From positions 1-5,001 of the forward strand of contig JASHSE010000303.1 of assembly GCA_030036975.1 (NCBI GenBank): a stretch of DNA of 5,001 nt. The letters are read 5' to 3'. Below, one piece after another: positions 4,893-5,001 of this stretch. Every line of letters starts with the position of its first letter. Within the stretch, counting starts at the first letter, position 1. The position numbers and the translations under genes were made by a program. The notes beneath the pieces are model-generated. The model was not told the DNA's origin. It worked only from the letters and a program-made list of their open reading frames with translations, and ran no database searches. This DNA comes from Xanthobacteraceae bacterium (GTDB taxonomy: Bacteria > Pseudomonadota > Alphaproteobacteria > Rhizobiales > Xanthobacteraceae).

Positions 4893-5001
4893 CTAGGCGG
4901 AATCCGTCGGTTTCGGCGATCGCGTCAAGATGCAACCCACCGGCACCAGCACCAGCATGGCGAGGAGAATGACCCCGAGAGCGATATCGACCAGCATCAC
5001 A
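4893..5001 (-). CDS. small single-helix membrane protein, start at or beyond the window edge
   Basis: From the right edge the minus strand reads an open frame to TAG at 4893-4895. If it starts at the ATG at 4995-4997, the product is 34 residues: a hydrophobic helix (LVDIALGVILLAMLVLVPVG, residues 2-21), a Cys, then a short polar tail TRSPKPTDSA. A GTG codon precedes that ATG in frame, and the frame stays open to the edge. So this may be a complete tiny membrane protein or the C-terminal end of a longer one. The clean helix-plus-polar-tail layout favours a real gene. I do not recognise the family. It is co-directional with the DUF1275 gene but 113 bases upstream, so shared transcription is uncertain. 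Confidence 0.5.
   Translation of the reverse strand, partial: VMLVDIALGVILLAMLVLVPVGCILTRSPKPTDSA

Overview
The window reads as a high-GC alphaproteobacterial chromosome, most likely from the Bradyrhizobium/Rhodopseudomonas/Nitrobacteraceae neighbourhood. The reasons are strongly G/C-biased third codon positions, GGAGGA ribosome sites, and three families of short palindromic repeats that I recognise from memory as common in those genomes: the CCTCATCCTGAGG family, the GTCATTGCGAGCGCAGC family, and the GTAG-GTGGGC...GCCCAC family. No search was run, so the taxon is an inference.

Every credible gene lies on the minus strand, so transcription runs from right to left. At the right edge is the end of a tiny one-helix membrane protein. 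After a gap of about 113 bases come a DUF1275 (YoaK-type) membrane protein (4030-4779), an FAD-dependent class A aromatic hydroxylase with a C-terminal thioredoxin-like domain (2348-4033), a gentisate/salicylate-type bicupin ring-cleavage dioxygenase (1220-2245), and a periplasmic-binding-protein-fold protein without a signal peptide (315-1190). The DUF1275 stop and the hydroxylase start overlap as ATGA. The hydroxylase and dioxygenase are separated by about 100 bases filled with paired palindromic repeats. The dioxygenase and binding-protein genes are 29 bases apart. The leftmost 314 bases hold no solid gene: they contain a remnant-like 29-39 residue membrane ORF between two repeat fragments, then a large clover-shaped inverted repeat.

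Together the genes look like a small accessory catabolic operon for an aromatic acid. The hydroxylase would add a ring hydroxyl and the cupin dioxygenase would open the ring. The DUF1275 protein may handle transport. The last gene is either an orphan solute-binding protein or, since it has no export signal and no ABC permease or ATPase beside it, a cytoplasmic enzyme or sensor built on the binding-protein fold. The substrate cannot be read from the sequence. The most interesting points are the leaderless binding-fold protein with its Cys-Ala-Cys-His-Trp motif, the bicupin whose second metal site appears lost, and the repeat element that supplies the hydroxylase stop codon.
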